In this document: in pieces, positions 10,983 to 22,762 of the stretch
Layout: each line of letters starts with the position of its first letter
Position numbering within the stretch: the first letter of the stretch is position 1
Assembly (NCBI RefSeq): GCF_029227915.1
Contig: NC_079888.1
Span: forward strand, 4,353,001-4,417,000
Length of the DNA: 64,000 bases
Reading direction: 5' to 3'
Source of the DNA: Hydractinia symbiolongicarpus
Lineage: Eukaryota > Cnidaria > Hydrozoa > Anthoathecata > Hydractiniidae
Position numbers and translations under genes: made by a program
The notes under the pieces: model-generated
Told to the model about the DNA's origin: nothing
Databases searched by the model: none
The model's input: only the letters and a program-made list of their open reading frames with translations

Positions 10983-13768
10983 TAAATTCAACAGAAAATA
11001 TAAGACACGACAACGAACCTGAACTGTCTGAGTTGAGCTTGGAGTATGCTCTATAAATTATTTTTCCGTGAAACTAGGCATATATATTTGTTACGGCAGC
11101 TAGCTATGCTGTTTTTTGCTAGCTAGCTAACTGTCTAAATATCTATATTACAATTTTATCACATGCAAATTCCTAGAGTTTAGTCATCTATGTATTTATT
11201 GAAGTTGTTGCATTGAGGATCTCATCAGTGGTATGATTTACGTTGCGGCTTTTGTACTAATAAGAAGGATTCACATGGTCAAGAAGCAATTCTTAATGCA
11301 ATGTGGTGGAAATGAAAGTTTTGTTGCTTTTTTGTTTTATTATATCAAACACAATCTCTTATAAGATACCTAAACAAGTGGTTGAACCTGAAGTTTCTCA
11401 AAATTTTGATAATTTAATCCTCAAATAATTTGCCATTTCTTTAAGAATCACAACCAACAATAAGATTTGTAATGCATGATTTGCAGTTTTTTACATTATT
11501 TGAACCATGAATTTTTAAAATTGCATAACCCTTGGGCTTAAAATGGTGGCCTCAAGGGAAGACACTAAATCTTTCTTATTTTATGTCTTCACTCTGTTAT
11601 AGCTACGTAAAAGTCTATTAATTTTCTCAGCTGAATTTTTTCAGCGTTTTTCTCAGCCCAATTAATTTCTCAAAATTTTTAGCCTTATTTCGTCCTAAAG
11701 TGTTTTATCGACTATTTTCTAACCAAAGAATGTTCAAATAGCTACTTATAAGGAGCAAGAATTCATTTGTTGTAGTGCATTCTTAATTGTTCACCTTTTG
11801 AAGACTTTCTTTATTTTCGGCACAAGTTATTTTTCCTTGCTTTGCAAATTGTCAGGGTTAGATTTTAGTTGATTTATAGGATCGGATCGTGTGTTAAAGC
11901 GAACAGGTTTTCTTGCTAATATCTGACAAAAGGTTTTTGATAATGTTATTAATCCTATGAGGACGTCAATTGTTAAATCTATTTTTATTTTACATTTTAT
12001 TTGTTCATTTGTTAGCACTTTCTTTAAGACATGCAACAATAAACAAAAAAGAATTACATAGGATTTATACAGAAGTCACATTATCATATTCTACAAGTCT
12101 ATACACACAAAAGGAAATTTTTTATGTAAACATTTGGTAGATATGCCAAGATTTCTTTCTCTTGGAAGAATTACTTATCTTTCAATGCGTTCTTCATTGT
12201 GCTCAGAAATAACTCCTAACTTTAACATGTACTATATGCAGCTATTAGGACTAAATTAAGACTGATATTGGCGTATTTATTTTGCTTTTCTACTAATAAA
12301 ACATAGAAAAAATTGATACTTTTTTGCCCGTCTGTAAAGATGGTGGCTGGGAATAACGATGGGAAAATTTCTGTCGATTTTCCAATGGCTAATGACTGTA
12401 CTAGTCATTAGCCATTAAACTTCCTTAATTATACTTCTTGTTTTTTGCATCACTTTCCAACTCCTAACACATACCAGGTAAAATGGAAGGTTTTTAATGA
12501 TTTATTATTTATATCTAATTACTTCAAGAAAATCTGTGTAAATAATAGGACGGAGAATTATTACGGATGTTCTGAATGTTGAGATGTTAAATCATATCAT
12601 TTATCATTATTTTTTGCAATTTTCTTCTTTACACCGAATGGGTAGGATTGTTAATAAAGTAATTTGAACTTAAGTATCCGATCCTGTATGTGGCTATCAT
12701 AAAACCAAACGTGTAAGGGAAGAAGGACATATAAATTGAAAACAAAAACAATATCACCAACGAGTGCTTATAGTGTATAAATTCAATCCTCGGAAATTCA
12801 ATAACAAAAAAAAGCATACAACACTGGAGATTTGATCTGTTTTTTTTATTTTTAATACAGCTATGGAACATAAGTTGCACTATCATACGTCACATGGTCA
12901 TTTTATGTTTAATGAATGTTAAACTTCGTCTCTAGTGTATGCATGTTCAATGTTCAATTGCGAGGTTCTAAATTTTTTTTCTACTGACAACTCTATGTAT
13001 TCTTACATATGAAACGTTTGCCGTTGAGGACCTCTAATGTTTGTGTTCTTCAAAAATGAAAAAAAAAGCACTTTTAATATCTTATAGCATCTTCTTTTTG
13101 AGTTTATCGTTTATTGTTACACTATTTTTTATATCCATATTATCTAAAGAAAGTCAGATTGTAAGAAAAAGATCAGAATAGTTATTTTTAGAATAGTAAT
13201 TGTTGGGAATTGCATTATATCAACATGTCTCTTTTCATTTCAAACAGATTGTAGATTGATAAGGTTGTAAAAAAGTCGCTGCAAGTTTATTCAATGTTAA
13301 ACATCAAAAGTAATTAGTTCGTACCCAGTTGAAAAAAAAAGCAATATGAAAAAATTAATATGAAATTTTACTTTCTGGCAACAAAATGTCCTTGAGTTGT
13401 CGACGTGTCAAAGGTACTGTAACTCGTGATAAGTGGCTAAGTAATTAAATTAATAGGTCAAATTGATGGCCAGTAAATTCTGCTGTAAAGTAATAATTGG
13501 ACAAAAACACGTGCTATTGTTCACTCGCTTGATTTCTGTTATTAGCCACTGGCAATACTTATCAGGTTGCAGGGGTAATTTTTTACGTTTGACGAAATTG
13601 CAGGTGATATGTGATCTCAAGAAACTAGAAGTCTTGTTGCTGTTCATTCAGAAAAAATACATGTGATTAACGAATGACGACGACACAATGTACTAAAATA
13701 GCTTGCCTTGTTAAATCGTAATCCGTACTGAACTTATTTTCCCTTCAGGCAATATTATAAACAGAGAC
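10983..13768. other. Non-coding stretch
   Basis: No gene recognised. Contains a perfect 14-bp inverted repeat (AATGGCTAATGACT, 12384-12397, partner 12403-12416) with a 5-bp spacer, and AGCTAGCT-type simple repeats near 11120. Confidence 0.45.
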
Positions 13769-14535
13769 TTAAGGATACTGTAAGTGTTTAGACACATATT
13801 CAGTATATTCATTATTTCTCAAAAATTATGTTTTTTTCTTTAAAATTATTTATTGAATATAAAAGCAAATTAAATTGTCTATAGGATAATATAAATATGA
13901 AATTTAGTTATTTTTCCAGGTAGCCATAAATCCACATCTTTGTTTTTCACTAAAACGTCCGAAACTCCCTCCGTTTTATTTTTTTTCTGCGTCATATTTA
14001 TCAATCACTTTAGCATTACCATAGCAGCAATGTTTTGTCACATTTTTTCGAAAAAGCGCGTCGTTCGTTTTTTTTTAAAAAATTTGTGAAAAAATGAATT
14101 TTTGCTCGCTTTTTTGTTTTTAACTTGTCTTTTTCTTTAAATAATCAAATATACATAAATTGTAACAAGGTTATTTGCAGCACGTATTGATGAGCACGTG
14201 TGCAAAGTTGTTGAGTTTCTCCATCGTGGAGGGAAGCTTCGGACATTTTAAGTCATGTATGCATCGTGAAAAACGAACATCTAAAATTCCTCGTAAAAGG
14301 GTTTTTCACAACATAACCTTTACAACAATAGCCTATTCAAAGATGTGCAGAAGGTGTCAAGCGAACTTTAGCATTACCATAGCAGCAATGTTTTGTCACA
14401 TTTTTTCGAAAAAGCGCGTCGTTCGTTTTTTTTTAAAAAAATTTATATTATGTTAGAGAATATCAATCTCCACCTATTTTTGAAAAAAAAAAATTTTCGT
14501 AAAAAAATATTTCTATACCATTACAGTATCCTTAA
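13769..14535. mobile_element. TTAA-flanked MITE with an internal direct repeat
   Basis: TTAA-GGATACTGTAA at the left and TTACAGTATCC-TTAA at the right form an 11-bp terminal inverted repeat with a TTAA at each end. The element is 767 bp and non-coding. Inside it, 14007-14084 is repeated almost perfectly at 14365-14443 (contains GCGCGTCGTTCG), 358 bp apart. TTAA duplication is typical of piggyBac-type insertion, although the ends do not start CCC as piggyBac ends do. Confidence 0.55.
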
Positions 14536-14713
14536 ATCCAACTAAGGCTGTAGATTTTTAATATACCAAAAGCAACTAGTAGAAATAAATTGAGTATAAA
14601 ATTGTCAACAAACTTCTACACTTTCCACGAGAAATTAAAACTATCAAACCATGATTGGTTGAACCTCACTATCAAACTCACATGTGATATATGTTAGTTT
14701 CATATTTTAATCT

Positions 14714-15466
14714 TTAACCCTATTCGGTCCGGGGGGGGGGCGGATTCCGCCCCCCCTGACGGTTTTTTTTTAATAACTCCTGATTGCTTTGTTATATGGC
14801 TATGATACTTACTGAGTTTCAACATTTATCTATTAGACACCTGCATGCTAATTTTTTAGATCCCATACCTTTCAGAGGCTTTGATATTGGCCATTACTCG
14901 AAACTACCCCTAAAAATCTCTATGAAATCCTTATAATGGGGAAAATATAATAACTCCTGTTAGGATTATCCTTAGAACTTGAAACTTGCAACACAACTTT
15001 GTTTCATCAAGAAGAATCATTTGGTATAATTTGAACACGTGACCAATCCGATTTCCCGATTTTGTCGGATTTTACCCGAAAATCGGAAAAAAACGGATTT
15101 TCGGGCAATTTTTGGCAATTTTTCATCCGATCCATGTAAAAACCGAAAGATATCTTAAATAACTTTTATTTAGCTTTGAGAAACTTCAAACAGAATGTAA
15201 AAATTCGCTCTAGAACAAAAGTAATTATATTTTAAGCAGATAGTGGCATTTTTCACAATTTTTAAGCTTTTGATGACGTCACAGAAAATGTGCTGACGCA
15301 AGGAAATTTTTTTGGCGCCATTTTGTTCCTTTTATGACGTACCATAAGTGTGCCAAGTTTGATTCAATTTGAACAACCCTATGAAAAGTTATTGAGGGGG
15401 GGCGGAATCCGCCCCCCCCCCCCCGGTCATAGTATGTTCGAAAAACCCCGGACCGAATAGGGTTAA
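14714..15466 (+). mobile_element. piggyBac-like MITE, copy 1 (full length)
   Basis: Starts TTAA-CCCTATTCGGTCCGGGG and ends with the reverse complement followed by TTAA, so there is a 17-bp terminal inverted repeat with TTAA at both ends. CCC-beginning termini with TTAA duplication are the piggyBac signature. Just inside each end is a second palindrome, GGCGGA(T/A)TCCGCC, set in long G and C runs. The 753-bp body is non-coding and contains a TGACGTCA palindrome. Copies 2 (43407) and 3 (49889) confirm the boundaries. Confidence 0.8.
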
Positions 15467-15469
15467 GCA

Positions 15470-16355
15470 GTTTCTGCATGCCTTTTAAAGAAAATTCAAA
15501 CAAAATATTTTTAAGCACCAACTTATTACGAAGTTTAGACAAAGATTTCAAAACAATTTTTATTAAAAATAAAAACAAGCTAAGGGCAAGACTGATACCT
15601 ATAGTACCTTACGTTCTGTTTTCTTAAAAACCCTTCAAAAAATAATGATAACTTGTCCAAAATTATAGTTCAATTATAGTTCAGTCATTTTAAAAATCAA
15701 TCTACTTACAGTATTGAAAAAATATATATGAATATATATATATATATATATATTTTTCCCGTTTCCCATTTGTTCGATTTTTATATTAATTTTTTTCAAT
15801 TTAATATAAAATGGTCAAAATAAGCACTCAAAGATCTTCGATTTTATTAAATGCTTTTATTATAGATAATAATAGATTTACACCAACCTCGTGCCCCGCA
15901 AAGGGTGAGCTAAACAGTAAATATTTTAATAAAAGATGTTATTCTGGCGGGTTTCCATTGTTGACATTTTAAATGAAAATGAAGGTTCTTCTTAAAGCTG
16001 AGTAAAAAACATAAATCTGGCAATTTAGCTGGATGAGAAAATAAATGTAGCTAGCTAGCTAATATGGCTAACATGTACATAGGCAGGCATAGTAAGCAAT
16101 TACTAAATAAAAAAAAATATTCATTATTCTACTTAAAAAAACAAGTGCTCTTCCAAAAGTATAGTTTTAGTCAGACCAGCTAAATGCGTCTTTAAATTAT
16201 TATAAACAACTGATGTGACTGCTTAACAAGTTCAACAAGTTTAAACTAGCAAGCAGAACGACACACTTGCGCAAAATGTATCAACTCCAGTCAATCAACA
16301 CCACAAAAAGAATTACAGTTAAAAACATACAAACCAAAGAAAAAAATTATATAGC
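15470..16355. other. Non-coding stretch with a (TA)n microsatellite
   Basis: A TA repeat runs at about 15733-15753. TAGCTAGC-type repeats lie near 16050. No coding signal is seen. Confidence 0.5.
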
Positions 16356-16358
16356 TAA

Positions 16359-16649
16359 AGGGGCCATTTAATAATTACATAATGCCTGAGGGGTAGGGTG
16401 TGATCATATTTGTTAAGCACTGTTTTGAAAATTTAGTTTTTATGTATGTCTGATATGTTTAGTAATTTTAGTATACGATCTATGTACATCTTGAATTTCT
16501 TTCTATGGAAATGAATAGATCAGCTCCTAAAATTTTAAAGATTAAGTAAAAAGGGCTGTGTGCAGTACTAGATTTGTTGCGATTGGTTACAAGAGGTGGG
16601 GAGTCGTAAAAAAATGACCAATTTGGGTGCTACGTAATTATTGAATGGC
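16359..16649. mobile_element. Small MITE with terminal inverted repeats, TAA flanks
   Basis: GGCCATTTAATAATTACAT at the left pairs with the reverse complement of the right end, GCCATTCAATAATTACGT. TAA occurs directly outside each end, which would fit the 3-bp duplication of PIF/Harbinger-type elements. The interior is non-coding. The superfamily is an inference. Confidence 0.5.
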
Positions 16650-16863
16650 TAATGCTATACAATATGTAACACATTTAAGTGATAGCAGATTGGTCATCTC
16701 TTGGGTCAAGCATTAAATTGCTAAGGCCTTTCTGAATACAAGTTTCGTAGCTAATTATTTTTGGCACCTAGCACCTTTATTTTACCAACACAGTTCAGGA
16801 AATGTAAACAAGACCTTGACACTTCATGTCACATTATATTGCTGCTTAAACGCAGTATATATT

Positions 16864-16962
16864 GCTTATAGCAAACTATAGTTTAACTAGGAAAGTTGAT
16901 AGCCGAGGGAAAGGAAGAGAACATATCGATATAACAGATATAAGGACTATAGTTTGCTAAGC
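16864..16962. repeat. Foldback element, about 100 bp
   Basis: GCTTATAGCAAACTATAGT at the left end and the reverse complement GCTTAGCAAACTATAGT at the right end form an inverted repeat with a two-base indel, enclosing about 60 bp. Confidence 0.55.
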
Positions 16963-17347
16963 ATTATGTTAATTTTGACCCAAATTTAAACCTGATATTT
17001 TTAACTAGGTTGCTTTAAAAAATTATTCAGCTAGCTAACATTTATAAGGCATTGAAAACATATTTTATACTTAGCTAGCTTTAGTTTTGCTTCCTTATTG
17101 AACATATAACTAGCTACATGCCACAATCTAAGACTTACACATTCTGACTTGTAAAACAGCAGCTAAGTTGAGCTAGGTTGTCCCAACAAAATCAGCTTTA
17201 TCATTACCACATTTTGTTGATAATTGATAAATAATGCTGCTTAAAAGATTTAATTACTATAAAGTATAGTTTCAGGGTAAACAAATAACTTGGTTTAAAA
17301 TAAAACTTTCTAAAGTCAAGCGTTAAAAAACATAAACAACCAAAAGA

Positions 17348-17548
17348 CATCGTCCCCGCCATGTGTGAAGGACTCGATCAAAATGCTTTTACTAGCCAGG
17401 GAAACTGTAACAGCGAGACAAACTCATTAATTATTTATAGTAACCCATATACGGGGTTATGAAAAGCAGGCTGTACCATGGTCTAGTTTAGCCGTCAAGT
17501 AAGCGTTAGCGGCTTAGGCATAAGCAACAAACACTGGGGACGAGGATG
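17348..17548. mobile_element. Possible MITE ending in CGTCCCC / GGGGACG
   Basis: CATCGTCCCCGCC at one end and GGGGACGAGGATG at the other form an imperfect inverted repeat 201 bp apart. The interior has no coding signal. Confidence 0.35.
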
Positions 17549-17787
17549 AGATTTACACAATATTATCAAATATTATATTAAACACTATATCAAATATTAT
17601 TTCTTGTGTAACTCTGGCTCAACGCTGCGTCAATATCATAATTATAAAAAATGCCCTTATGAAATAAGAGATAGATAGAAATTGCAATTTAAAAATAATT
17701 TACAGTCGCATTTCAAATATTTTTGTGCGAAAATATATAACAAAAAATGATAAGTTGTTTCAAAACAAGAAAGCTTTCATATTATAA

Positions 17788-17830
17788 CTAGTCGTTAGCT
17801 CGTCAAAAATACACGGAGATTCATCTGCCG
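17788..17830 (-). mobile_element. Isolated 3' end of a short Helitron-like element
   Basis: CTAGTCGTTAGCTCGTCAAA followed by a degraded hairpin matches the terminal block of the 0.9-kb array. It is preceded by A, as an intact Helitron end would be. No matching 5' end is seen nearby. Confidence 0.45.
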
Positions 17831-18815
17831 CTAGTTGTAGTTACTATCTTTAGCTAGCTATAATATCGAATATATCATATTTTTGTTGAAAAAACTTGCT
17901 TGGACTGCAATTGATTAGGGGCTACTAATTTCTGAATGTCGCAGTGGCAGAATTTAAGCGGTAATTTAAGAACACGAGATATATACAAACTACATAAAAA
18001 AAGTTTCAATTTTAAATTAAAAAAAAAAGAATAACAAATATCTTACATGACCCGCCAACTTCTCACATTGATTGTTGCTCCAGCTTCTCACATGCATTGC
18101 CTGAAATTGGCTTCATTCATTACCGGCAAATAACCGTCATCATTAAACAGGCACAATTACATTTGGCAATTTGAATTGCATTAGATATGATTCATATGTT
18201 CAAAGTGTACCGAATGTGAAATATGTAGTACTCTGAAATTACACATGTAACATTGGTAATGTATAACAGCCGTGACTCACTACAAGAACTTGCAATCAAC
18301 AATACCACGATCTATGATTATTAAAATTAATTAAATTTACATTTAGTGGACAAACTTGAAAATAAAAATCAATTCATTTTCACTACCTAATCACGGAAGT
18401 GGGTGTGGAACTGAAAGGATTAACAGACACGCTGAAAGCTTTGTGTTGGTAATTTTTAGGTACTAATATTCTTTCTTTAAAAGAAGTTATAGCTACTGAG
18501 CTCTTCAAAAGATTAAAGCTTACCTCCTGCGAAAAATCAAGCTAAACTCTCGCATGAAAGACCCTTAAAAGTTATTTAGAATTTTTTAAATTTTTTTTTA
18601 AAAATCCTTATTGTTTCTTGATATGTATGTTCTCTAATTATGCGAAGTTATGACGTCTTGAATTTAACACCTCACCCAGAGTTAGTTCATGATGTCAGGC
18701 ATAATTAGTGAAACTTTAAATTTACAAATCTTAAGAACCAATCCAAATTTTTCAAAAAAATATTTGTAGACAACTTTTTACACTCCTTCATATGGAATTA
18801 ACATTATTTTCATTA

Positions 18816-19220
18816 CTAGTATTTAGTCCCGTGGAAGAATCCACTATAGATACCGAATAAAAAAAAACAGCGAAATTCATTGCTCTTTTTGTCAAAAACG
18901 CTTTGTTGAGGAAATAAATAAAACAGATATGTTTTTCATATAACAGTAAACAACAGACACGTGCTTTAAGGAACAATAAAAATTAATTACCCGTGACTTT
19001 TGTGAAATAAAGTTCACATCATTACACAAAGGTTTTTATGAGAACAATAAAATAAATTAATCGTGACTTTTTTAAAACAAAGATTTTAAAGCAATCAAAA
19101 GATAGAATAAAAATAAAATTTTAGCAAAAGTGACATGTTACCGCGGCTGTTTCTTTAGAAAAAACAATACATCCACTTTGCCTGTTACAGACACACGGAA
19201 CTGGCCTATTATTATATAAA
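18816..19220 (-). mobile_element. Helitron-like element, 405-bp form
   Basis: Read on the minus strand it starts near TATAATAATAGGCCAGTTCC with the CAGGCAAAGTGGATG block, and ends in a GTGGATTCTTCCACGGG hairpin plus CTAG. A lies beyond the CTAG end. The termini match the family seen at 51.5 and 59.6 kb; the interior differs. No coding capacity. Confidence 0.5.
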
Positions 19221-21570
19221 TGAAATTAATTAGTTTTTTCGCGGTAGGTAAGCTTTAAGTTATTATGTTTTGCTTCTTCGAGCATTCTTTGTTAGTTTTT
19301 ATATTTACTACACAGTACTGAATGCAATATGATGGATATTTTTCGTATTCAACGAGCCTAATTTTTATCAATAGGTAGGCAAAGTGCTTTTTTCTGTTTG
19401 TTCCATTGATTCATTTAAAATATGGCTAATTAGATATATTTTAATATATTGAGATATTGTTAATAGTTTCAAATTGTCATAAGGTCCAGTAACTTTTTTG
19501 AGTGTTTTTACGAGATCCTTTCAGTTACAAAAAAATTATATAGCTACGCCTGATAAACTACACAAATTTGAATCATAAAGCTGTTGTTTTGCTTTCGAAT
19601 TTTTTATCAATTTTGAATTTAAGCCAACATGAAAGCCAACATTGTAATTTTATGACTAATTTTTATGTTAGCAAAAATGGCAGCAGTAAATCTCATTATT
19701 CGTTATTTTCAATTTCCTCCAATCTAAATAATCATTTAGATAACAAAATTTGTACTTGAAAATGTGAGGTATATCTTAGTTAATCATGTTCATGATACAT
19801 TTAGTGCTAATGTTTAAATTTATCATCTTTGTGATTCTGCGTTGAATCCAGAAAGTTTGAGTATATTATGGCATCAGGGAAGGAGGCTTATTCTTCTTAC
19901 CTAAAGGCTCTCCCATGATAAGTCTACTGTATAGGCGTTTACCGGCGTAAAAAATACTAAATGATAGCATATTTCTTTGACGTCAATAGGAGCTTAAATT
20001 TTCTCCAAAGCATCCATGTCTGATTATAAGTTATCTATGTCTGTTTCCTACAAAATTGTATATGGATAAAAAGAATTGACAGATCTTAGATAACTTAGAT
20101 AATATTTGAAAATCGGTTAAAAATCCGATTGAGTCTAATTTTAACTGTCTGAGAGCTAATCATTCTGCAAAATAGTACGTATTATACAACGTAATAACAG
20201 TTCAAATTATTCATGCCTTTATTTCTTCCATTTGCAACTACTTTACATATCCTTAATAAAATTTGATGCTTTGTTCTAACTCTCTGATAAACGACATTAA
20301 TTAATTTTTGTGTTTACCCTAATTTTTAATATGTCGGGAGATCACTTACTCAGGTCTCAGCAATGAAACCTCCAAAGTACAAGCTTACAGAAATTCTAAA
20401 CTTTAACTTCTAACTATTTCTACAACGGTAGTTTGATTGGCAATAAGAACATTTAAAATGTGCAAATAAAATACAATACAAAGCTTGTCATATTTTATTT
20501 TATTGTACATCTTAAATGTCTTTATTTTTATTAAAACTTAGCTTTGGTGGAGAAAATGTACCTATGGTGGAGAAAATTTAACTACGGTGGAGAAAGTTTT
20601 TTACATATTCAAGACGTGGTTTCGAGCAATGCCTAATATCTAAGATTGTGGAAGATCTATCTTGTTTGCAATACAATATGCATGAGACATGAACACGAAA
20701 GCTCAGTAGGTTCTACAAACTTGCAAACGAGATCAAAAGTCAGTCAAGCATATTTACATGACACGCCTTAAAGTTTTTATAGATATTAAAATTACAAAAT
20801 AGGCGAGACATAAGCAATTTAAGGTGTATATTAACGTTTATGTATGTAGACGTGTATTGATTTTTAATGAATTTATTTATTTATATCTAACTGATTGTAA
20901 GATTTACACCAATGCCATTTATTTGCGTCATACAATATCATCTCTACGTTCTAGTAAATTTCGTTACCTTAGCTACAAACAGATTCCATGCAATCTATAT
21001 TAACAAATTAATTGTCTAATAGAGAGATAATTGTGTAGCTAAAATACGTCATGTAAGGGATGAATAAATTTCTTTTACGTCTGTTATGGCTTTTACTATT
21101 ACCACATTTAATGATAGCATTATATGCTACAACAAGCATGATAAAAAAGCACAGGGCGTAAACTTTATGACGTCAAAAAAGCCATGGACTACCGCTGAAG
21201 GTTGGGTAATTATTTCTTTGATGAATATCTACAATATCTAGTTTTCCTATTAGTATGGTTTGCACTTAAATGTTTTGAATTGAAGTTTAGAAATAAAAGA
21301 ACTTTCCATGCTCACCATTGTAGCTTAACACTCGAAACATTTATTCTCATTTGAATATTCTTATTTTTGTACAACACTTAATTACTTAGATTTTTAGACA
21401 TTTTAATGAACATGGCGTCACCGTACCATATAATAAATTTAAACACGAAATTTGAGATTGGAGATAGGTAATTCGCTCTTGGTATTTAAAATCACAGCTT
21501 GATGGAAAGTTAATTCCTAATTATCGTCTCTCTAATTAGCGTACATCACCTATACACAAAATCTTTTCGC
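19221..21570. other. Non-coding stretch with a short 21-bp tandem repeat
   Basis: Three 21-bp units containing GGTGGAGAAA lie at about 20541-20599. No gene is supported. The small open frame at 19568 has no domain. Confidence 0.45.
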
Positions 21571-21573
21571 TAT

Positions 21574-21945
21574 TTAGTCCCTGTTCGGTCCTGGGGTTTC
21601 TGAACATATTATGACAGGGGACCCCCCTCCCCTCCTAAAAACTTTTTATAGGCTTGTCCAAATTGAATCAAACTTGGCACACTTATAGTACGTCACAAAA
21701 GGAACAAAATGGCGGCAATAAATTTTTGCGTGCGTCATTACATTTTCTGTGACATCGGCATAAGCTTGAAATTTGTTCAACATGCCACTACCTGCTTGCA
21801 ATTCAATAACTTTAGTTCTACAGCGAATTTTTACATTCTATTTGAAGTTTCTGAAAGCTAAATGAATGTTATACAACAAATTACCCGGTTAGTACATAGA
21901 TCGCATGAAAAGTTGCCAAAAATTGCCCAAAATTTTTAGGAATAG
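21574..21945 (-). mobile_element. Diverged, truncated relative of the piggyBac-like MITE
   Basis: Starts CCCTGTTCGGTCCTGGGG and continues with the same internal blocks as the 49.9-kb copy (AAATTGAATCAAACTTGGCA, then GGAACAAAATGG), in the same order. The far end is missing after the GCCAAAAATTGCCC block. It is older than the three intact copies. Confidence 0.6.
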
Positions 21946-22132
21946 ACCACACGTCGTTTCCTCGAAATTTTTGTTAATATAATCAGAGACGGTTTGTAAA
22001 GCATCAAATGTACATTAAATTATAAGTCTTCATAGATTTTGTTTCGTTATATGTTTTTTATAAGAAAATATTTTATAAGCAAACTGACTACTCGCTTTCC
22101 AATTAAACTAACAAACTTATACTGCTTCTAAG

Positions 22133-22317
22133 AATTGTAAAATTTTTACGTAAAAAACTTCCTTCATTAAAATGGCATCCAGGTGTTATTACCTGCTATG
22201 ACAAGGAACTAGAGGAATGTCGAATGGGTAATCTTGACGTACCTAAACGAAATTGTGATTTTAAGAAACTTTTTAGTCGGCCGTGTACTTGGCTTCTTTT
22301 AAAAAACGTGAGGAAAA
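22133..22317 (+). CDS. Candidate internal exon, unknown protein
   Basis: Open reading on the plus strand between a good acceptor (branch-point-like ACTAACA, then TACTGCTTCTAAG|) and a strong donor (GAGGAAAA|GTGAGT). The 61 or so residues read IVKFLRKKLPSLKWHPG... and contain four cysteines (TCYD, EECRM, RNCDF, RPCTW). The composition looks protein-like rather than random, and it has no ATG, so it would be an internal exon (in phase 2, out phase 1). I do not recognise the family. Open stretches of this length also arise by chance in AT-rich DNA. Confidence 0.35.
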
Positions 22318-22451
22318 GTGAGTTTAAATCCAGTGCTTAAATAATGAATGTTTAAATATCTTTATTTAAAGACGATATTCCAGATATTTTTGAAAGGATT
22401 AAATAAGATTTAAATTGTGGTAAAAATTAAACATAGAAATCACTGTAAAGT

Positions 22452-22762
22452 ATGCCTGGTGAAGATAGTGTGGTTTCACAGAGAATGACGAGACACAATG
22501 TTGGGTCAACTCAAATGATTCTGTGAACCCGGTTCATTTTTAAGAACACGTGTGTTGTAGGCGTTCTCACTTATTTAATTTTTTCTTTCTTGCATTGAAA
22601 AGACGATCACGGCTGGCACTATTAAAGTTCTTAAAGCCATGTCTAATGAGCACACAACCTCGTTCCCAGGACTTAGATTTATTGTTTTCAAGTTCTACCA
22701 ATACAACAGAAAGGCCGATAAATGCGACTAATTTAACCGAAACTGACGTTAATAGGAAATGA
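22452..22762 (+). CDS. Candidate small two-exon gene, unknown
   Basis: Exon 1 (22452-22522) starts MPGEDSVVSQRMTRHN. Exon 2 (22603-22762) continues RSRLALLKFLKPCL and ends TDVNRK followed by TGA. The intron is 80 bp with a pyrimidine-rich acceptor (TTTTTTCTTTCTTGCATTGAAAAG), and the phase (2) joins in frame to give 76 residues. The donor CT|GTGAAC is weak. The cationic/hydrophobic segment followed by a Ser/Thr/Asn-rich tail would fit a membrane-protein tail, but no family is recognised. It could also be part of a longer gene with the 22133-22317 exon, though the phases do not match directly. Confidence 0.3.

Noticed and set aside
14175-14456. 93-codon plus-strand open frame
   Set aside because: It is inside the TTAA-flanked MITE and includes one copy of its internal direct repeat.
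15279-15578. 99-codon minus-strand open frame
   Set aside because: It lies across the end of a piggyBac-like MITE and includes its G/C run (GGGGG in the protein); the same kind of frame recurs at 43767-44102 in copy 2.
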